Of a stretch of 9,347 nucleotides of DNA, positions 3,856-9,347 are shown in pieces. This DNA comes from UBA3210 sp963648895 (GTDB lineage Bacteria > Bacillota_I > Bacilli_A > RFN20 > CAG-449): contig CAVJGK010000057.1 of the NCBI GenBank assembly GCA_963648895.1, positions 1-9,347 on the forward strand, read 5' to 3'. The notes under the pieces are model-generated. The model was not told the origin of the DNA, made no database searches, and saw only the letters and a list, made by a program, of their open reading frames with translations. The position numbers and the translations under genes were made by a program. Each line of letters opens with the position of its first letter. Positions within the stretch are counted from its first letter, which is position 1.

Positions 3856-6216
3856 ATGAAAAAAATAGCGAACTTAATTGTTAAATTTTCTAAGCTGATT
3901 ACTATCTTATTTGTCGGATTAATCATCTATAGCGTTGTTTCTATCCCTAAGGTAAATATTGAATATTCTGTTACATCATATTTACCAGGTTCTACAGATA
4001 CCAAGATTGCTTTAGATATTATGGATGAAGAATTTGTTACTTATGGCACTTCGACTATTATCATAAGAAATATTTCTTATGAAGATGCAAGTGAGTTAAA
4101 AGAACAAATAGTCGCTCTTGACGGAGTTAAAGATCTTCCTTTTGAAAATACCGAAAAATATTATAAAGAATCCAGCGCTTTATTCACCATCACTTATGAT
4201 GGTACCGAAGATGATGAAGTATGTGTAAATGCTTATAATCAAGTTATTTCATTAATGGAAGGACATGATGCTTTAGTTTCTTCTTCTTTAGTTGATAATT
4301 ATGCATCTCAATTAGCCTCTGATATTAATAGGATTTTAATTTTGGCAGTAGGTATTATTATCATCGTCTTATTATTTACTTCTAATTCATTCGCCGAAGT
4401 TATCGTCTTTATGATTGTCTTTGGTGTATCGGCCTTATTGAATATGGGTACTAACTACTGGTTTGGAACAATCTCGTTTATTTCCAATTCGGTCTGCGTC
4501 ATTCTTCAATTAGCCCTTGCGATTGACTATGCGATTATCTTAAGCCATCGTTTCGCGGAAGAAAAAGAGAAAAATCCTTCTTCTGAAGAAGCAATGGTTG
4601 AAGCTTTATCTAAAGCGATTGTTGAAATTTCTTCTTCCTCATTAACAACCATTTCTGGATTAATTGCTTTATGTTGTATGAGTTTAAAACTTGGACAAGA
4701 TTTAGGCTTAGTTTTAGCGAAATCCATTATTTGTTCAATGTTTACTGTATTCTTATTAATGCCATCATTAATGATTTTATTCTCCAAGATGATTGATAAG
4801 ACATCACATAAATCATTCGTTCCTAAAATCTCATGGTTTGGTAAAGGAATATTAAAATTAAGATATGTATTAGTTGCAGTATTTGTTACTTTAGTATGCG
4901 GAGGAGCATATTTCTCTAATAATATTTCTTATGTATATTCGCAAAGTTCGATCGATACATCTTCTCCAACTGAAGAGATGATTGCAAAACAAGAGATTAA
5001 TCGTATCTTTGGTAGTAAGAACCAATTTGTTGTTTTAGTACCAAAAGGTGATTATGCGGTAGAAAAACATGTTATTGATTTATTAAAAGAAGAACCATTA
5101 ATCAATGAAACAACAGGTATATCTGATGTTAAATTAACATCTAATGGTATTTCACATTATTTAATCGAAGAAATAAACTACATTGATTTTGCTGATTTCA
5201 TCGGTGTTGATCAAGATATATCAAAAACTATTTATTACGCATATGCATTCTTAAATGAAGATGAAACACGTGATGGAGTAGTTGAAACAGCTGTATTTAA
5301 CGCAAACCCTGATAAATATACAATTTCTATTTTAGACCTTGCCGACTGCGCATTTAAATATGATGATTTTATTGAAGCTTATATTTCTGATGATGAAGAA
5401 GCTTTAGATAATTATCATGATATTAAAGAACAAATCACTGATGCAGAAGATCAATTAATTGGCACTAATTATACTAGAATTGTTTGTAATATTACTTCCG
5501 AAGTTGAAGCAAAAGAAACATTTGAATTAATTGATCGATTAAAAGTTTCTATTAAAGGTTATAACTCAGGATGTATATTCGCAGGTGATAGTATGTCAAG
5601 TTATGATTTAAATTCATCTTTCTCTCAAGATAATTTAAAGATTTCCATTCTTACTATTGCATTTGTTTATATCATCTTAGTCTTTACATTTAAAAACTGG
5701 GCATTACCTATCTTACTTGTCGCGGTTATTCAAGGTGCAATCTTTATTAACTTCTCAATCCCATATTTAAGTGGCAATAATCTATACTTCTTTGTCTACT
5801 TGATTGTTTCTTCCATCCAAATGGGTGCGACAATTGACTATGCGATTGTTATTACTAATAGATATCAAGAACTTGTCGAGACTATGAGTAAAAAAGAGGC
5901 TGTTATTACTGCATTAAATGATGCATTCCCAACTATTATTACTTCTGGAGTTATCTTAACTTCTGCAGCATATTTAATTAATTTCTTAGTAAGCGATCCT
6001 TTAATTTCAACATTGGGTCTTGCTTTAGGAAGAGGGGCATTAATTTCTATTGGATCGGTTATGATTGTCCTTCCTTGCTTATTATATTTCTTCTATGGTG
6101 GTTTAAAGAAAGCCCGTATTCCAGAAATATCAACAAAAAAATTAGTATCTAATATAAAGGAGAAAATTAAAAATGAAAACGAAAATTCTAAAGTTAACAA
6201 CTCTAACGTTGATTAG
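3856..6216 (+). CDS. MMPL/RND-family transporter
   Basis: This is a proton-driven membrane exporter of the RND superfamily, MmpL/YdfJ type; Gram-positive members move lipids, drugs or surface compounds. From ATG 3856 it is 786 aa with the classic duplicated plan. TM1 is about 12-30, followed by an outside domain (31-155), TM2-6 (about 157-310), TM7 (about 335-354), a second outside domain (355-594), TM8-12 (about 595-747) and a short basic cytoplasmic tail. Each half has the Asp-Tyr pair of the proton path: D224-Y225 in AIDYAI and D661-Y662 in TIDYAI, as in MmpL3. ATG 3856 is preferred over the in-frame ATG 3814 because AAAGGAA (3840-3846) precedes it and the protein then starts MKK plus TM1. 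It is divergent from tetR and overlaps the next gene by 44 bp. The cargo is unknown. Confidence 0.93.
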   Translation: MKKIANLIVKFSKLITILFVGLIIYSVVSIPKVNIEYSVTSYLPGSTDTKIALDIMDEEFVTYGTSTIIIRNISYEDASELKEQIVALDGVKDLPFENTEKYYKESSALFTITYDGTEDDEVCVNAYNQVISLMEGHDALVSSSLVDNYASQLASDINRILILAVGIIIIVLLFTSNSFAEVIVFMIVFGVSALLNMGTNYWFGTISFISNSVCVILQLALAIDYAIILSHRFAEEKEKNPSSEEAMVEALSKAIVEISSSSLTTISGLIALCCMSLKLGQDLGLVLAKSIICSMFTVFLLMPSLMILFSKMIDKTSHKSFVPKISWFGKGILKLRYVLVAVFVTLVCGGAYFSNNISYVYSQSSIDTSSPTEEMIAKQEINRIFGSKNQFVVLVPKGDYAVEKHVIDLLKEEPLINETTGISDVKLTSNGISHYLIEEINYIDFADFIGVDQDISKTIYYAYAFLNEDETRDGVVETAVFNANPDKYTISILDLADCAFKYDDFIEAYISDDEEALDNYHDIKEQITDAEDQLIGTNYTRIVCNITSEVEAKETFELIDRLKVSIKGYNSGCIFAGDSMSSYDLNSSFSQDNLKISILTIAFVYIILVFTFKNWALPILLVAVIQGAIFINFSIPYLSGNNLYFFVYLIVSSIQMGATIDYAIVITNRYQELVETMSKKEAVITALNDAFPTIITSGVILTSAAYLINFLVSDPLISTLGLALGRGALISIGSVMIVLPCLLYFFYGGLKKARIPEISTKKLVSNIKEKIKNENENSKVNNSNVD
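6156..6162 (+). promoter_or_regulatory. Ribosome binding site of the GLUG surface protein, inside the MMPL gene
   Basis: AAAGGAG is a near-perfect Shine-Dalgarno 10 nt before ATG 6173. It lies within the last codons of the transporter. This fixes the start and implies translational coupling. Confidence 0.85.
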
Positions 6217-9200
6217 TTTAATTTCAATATCTTATTGCCCTGAATTGATTACTTCATATGGGGAAGATACAAATAATTATTATGTTTGCTTTAAAAATGA
6301 AAATTATTCACGTTTAAATAAAAACAAAATGGAAGATGAAGGGGATTATTATCTTTTAAGAGATGTTGAACTCAATAGTTCCAATGATTTCTATGTCAGA
6401 GATGAATATGGTTCAAGATATTATGCTTCTAATAACAAAGAAATGAGTGTTGATTCTGACGATACCCTTTCTTATAACATCTACTTCAGTAAAGATTTTA
6501 TCTTTGATGAAGAACATATTTCTTCTGGACAATATGAATCTAATTCCCATATTACCTATGAAATAGTCAATAAAGGTGATATTAAAGCTTCTATTGATGA
6601 TAATGAAATTACTTTATCATATAATCCATATCAAAAAGCTTATGATAGTTATGAATTAAATGATGTAAATGTTTCAGCTAATTCAATTGTAAAAGTATAT
6701 GATGAAGATGGAAATATTATTTCATCATTAACTAATACTACAACTAACAAATACCGCATTATTTATACTCCAACTAAAACTATCAATGGCAATGATTATT
6801 GCTTTGATAAAGATGGAAATTATGGTACAGGTGAAGATTATATTTATAATATTTATTTAGAACAAGTTGAAGAATATTATATCTATTTCCGTAATATGGA
6901 TTTATCTTCTTATGATGAACATTACGATAATAAAGGTTTAACTAAATTAACAAGAGATTTAACTTCTCCTTCTATATATCAATATAAATCTATTGATGTA
7001 TATCTAGATGAAGTTGATAAGAAAATTGAATATATCATCTATCATAAAGAAGGTAACAACTTTGAAGAAATTAATGATAATAATGATGAAGATAAGATCT
7101 CATCATTAACTGGTAATTATGTTGGTAATTATTATGTTAACTTCATTGTCTCTAATGAAAAATATGCAACGACATTAAAACAAGATAATAATTCTTATGA
7201 TGATTATTATCTAGCTGGTGCAACCAATAATTATTTATATGATGAAGATGGAAGAATTTCTCTAGATTCAAAATATAAATTTGAAGAAGTGGAAGAAGAT
7301 GAAGATTTATATACAGATGATTATAAACAATATTATTTAAAGGTATATATTTCTGAAGATGAAGTAGGTAAAGAATTCTATATTACTAATGGTAAAGATT
7401 ATTATAAAAATGGCACTAAATATATCAAATTCAATTTAGAAGGTTATTATGATGTATATTTTTCTTCGGAACATCTATATGGTGTCAACCAAAATTATAA
7501 ATATACAAAAATTGATGAAGATAGCCAAAAAGAATATGTCAAAATTGAAAACTCTAATGACTTTATCAATATGATTAATAAGTGTAATGAAAATGCTTCT
7601 TATTCATTTAAAAAAGTATTCTATTTTACCAACGATATTGATTTGTCCAATATTGATGTACCATCTATTAAGGCATTCTATGGTGAATTAAATGGTAATT
7701 ATCATCATTTATCTAATTTAAAAATGTCATCAGAAGAATCAGAAAGTGATTATTCATTTATCGCTTATGTTGGTAAAGCTGGCGTCATTCAAAATTTAAT
7801 CATTGATAATTTATCTATCATTGGAGAAAACGCAACTAACGTTGGATTTATTTCTAAAAACTTAGGTACTTTACAAAATATTAAAATAGCTGGTTCTGTC
7901 ACTGGTTTAAATGTTGTTGGTGGCTTAGTTGCGTATAATTCTAATTACTTACTTGAAGAAGATGATCCAAGTGTGGATTCATCTAAAAACTATGGTTATG
8001 GATTAATTAAAAATGTTGAATCTAATGTCACAATTAAAGGTGAAAAGACAATCGGTGGTATTGTTGGATTTAACGGAGGCAAAATCTATGAATCAACTAA
8101 CAATGCTTCTATCAATAATTATTCTTATTCTTCTAAGAAAACAATTGAAAGAATCGGTGGTATTGCCGGTTATTCAACAGGCGTAATTGGTTTATGCGTT
8201 AATAATGGCACAGTTGGTTATTATAACGAAGGTAATTATGTCGGCGGTATTGCAGGACTTACTACTGGTATGTTCTTCTATAATACTAATAATGCATTAA
8301 TCAATGGTAAAAATAATGTTGGTGGTGTTGCTGGTTTATATGGCACATTATCAAATGAATCATCTTCTAATGAAGAAGTTAGTGAAGAAACTGATTTAAA
8401 CAAACATTATTTAACTTATTGTATTAATAAAGGTACAATCCAAGGTAGTAATAATGTTGGAGGATTAGTAGGTAGAGTTAATGCAACAGGCATTACATTA
8501 GAAAATTCTATCTCAATAGGTAATATTTCTTCTCATTCAGGTAGTTATGTTGGAGGTATTGTTGGATATTTAACAAGTGGTGAAATTTCTTCTTGTTTAA
8601 CAAGTGGACATTATTCTTCTACTGGTACTAACGCAGGTAAATATGTCGGTGGTGTAGTTGGTTATTCTTCTGGCAGTGTTAAATATTGTTATTCAAGTGT
8701 CAATATTTCCGGCAATGATTATTTAGGTGGATTAGTAGGTTATGGTACTTCTACAAGTAAATTAATTTCTAATGTATCTGATTCATTAATCGCTAAATTA
8801 AATGATTCTACTTTAAAGGTAGGTCATATCGCTGGAGAAATTGAAAATATATTAACAGATGATGTAACTAATGATAATGTCAAATACAACTATTATGTTG
8901 ATGGAGATGANNNNNNNNNNGTATCAATTCTCGTATATTAGGATCAGATTTTGACGATGCATGTTTAAATAAGAAACCTAGTGAATTATATAGTTATGAA
9001 GAAATTAATCCTTCTTTAAATAAAAACTTCCAAGGTGAAGGATTTATTGGAGGATATAAAGAAACATCATATCCATATATTAGAAACTTTACTTTCTATA
9101 AAGAAAATGAAGATTATGAATTAGATTATTCTTATGAAACAATGTTTAACATCCATCAAGAAGAATTCTTAGAAATCGAAGATGAATTTGATTGTTTCTC

Positions 9201-9347
9201 CATTCAAATCAACTTCTTTGAATGGGATGAAGATAAAGGTGATATTGATGAATTAAATTCTTATAAATTAATTTCATCAATCCGTTATTACCAAGGTCAA
9301 GATATTGACTATCCAACTTTCACTTTAGCAACAAAAAATTCTAATGG
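6173..9347 (+). CDS. Large secreted GLUG-repeat surface protein (partial; contains an assembly gap)
   Basis: This is a probable surface adhesin or matrix- or carbohydrate-binding protein. Residues 1-30 form a signal peptide (KTK, hydrophobic 8-21, likely cut near TSYG). Residues 31-455 are very acidic and rich in Tyr/Asn/Asp, with recurring beta modules (about 57-109, 157-202, 385-437) whose pattern recalls starch-binding-like domains. Residues 455-560 look like the front of a beta-helix (YFTNDIDLS, then FYGELNGNYHHLSNL). GLUG units follow from about 557 to 890, each with a [VI]GG[ILV]-type core, about ten in all. Ten N at 8911-8920 interrupt the gene. The literal frame meets TAG at 8939-8941, but from 8923 another frame stays open for 141 codons to the window edge with the same composition, so this is one gene with a wrong gap length. 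The C-terminus and any wall anchor lie beyond the window. Confidence 0.85.
8911..8920. other. Assembly gap (10 N)
   Basis: Ten undetermined bases lie inside the GLUG surface-protein gene, just after its repeats, where short-read assembly commonly breaks. The open frames on the two sides are out of register. For one continuous gene the true gap length must leave remainder 2 when divided by 3 (for example 8, 11 or 14, or much longer), so 10 is a placeholder or a slightly wrong estimate. Confidence 0.95.

Noticed and set aside
4527..4787. 86-codon minus-strand frame inside the MMPL gene
   Set aside because: It is antisense to conserved transmembrane coding sequence (TM5-6 region) with no start signals of its own.
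6227..6241. SISYC near the N-terminus of the surface protein as a lipoprotein lipobox
   Set aside because: The residue before Cys is Tyr rather than Gly, Ala or Ser, and the lipobox leucine is missing; an ordinary signal peptide cut further on fits better.
7841..8840. CRISPR or DNA-level tandem repeat array
   Set aside because: The periodicity is at protein level (GLUG motif) with diverged DNA and variable spacing inside an open reading frame.
8939..8941. In-frame TAG read as the natural end of the GLUG protein
   Set aside because: The stop appears only because of the arbitrary 10-N gap; another frame continues seamlessly in composition to the window end, so no pseudogene is called.

Overview
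The window is AT-rich (roughly 30% GC by eye). It has strong Shine-Dalgarno sites, TATAAT-type -10 boxes, intrinsic terminators with U-tracts, a long-form ribosome hibernation factor and a catabolite-response-like element. Together these suggest a low-GC Bacillota, most likely a gut lineage near Erysipelotrichia, RF39 or the Mollicutes border. That placement is inferred from style and was not tested. A run of 10 N at 8911-8920 shows the source is a scaffolded draft assembly.

Layout. (1) 1-776: hpf (long form) as its own transcription unit. It has a TATAAT promoter with a cre-like site in the spacer, two perfect hairpins in a ~50-nt leader and a strong terminator. (2) 777-3134: a three-gene unit of a Cof-type HAD phosphatase, an unrecognised 287-aa soluble protein and an unrecognised 156-aa protein with two membrane segments. 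It ends at a GNRA-looped terminator that touches the stop codon of the convergent tetR gene. (3) 3133-9347: a TetR-family repressor (minus strand) divergent from an MMPL/RND transporter. The transporter overlaps by 44 bp the start of a very large secreted, acidic, Tyr/Asn-rich surface protein with a GLUG-repeat beta-helix. That gene runs off the end of the window, and the N-gap breaks its frame artificially.

How the genes may work together. hpf looks wired to respond to sugar depletion: CcpA repression would be relieved when sugar runs out, and the protein would then pair ribosomes into 100S dimers. The tetR/MMPL intergenic region carries three closely spaced inverted repeats. One sits between the presumed -35 and -10 of tetR and fits a self-regulated repressor that also controls transporter and adhesin. 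Coupling of an MMPL exporter to a GLUG surface protein by overlapping reading frames is the most interesting arrangement here. Either the transporter exports a lipid or other envelope component used with the surface protein, or the two simply share a repressor. No CRISPR array, insertion sequence, tRNA or rRNA gene was seen. No stretch longer than 300 bases lacks a gene.
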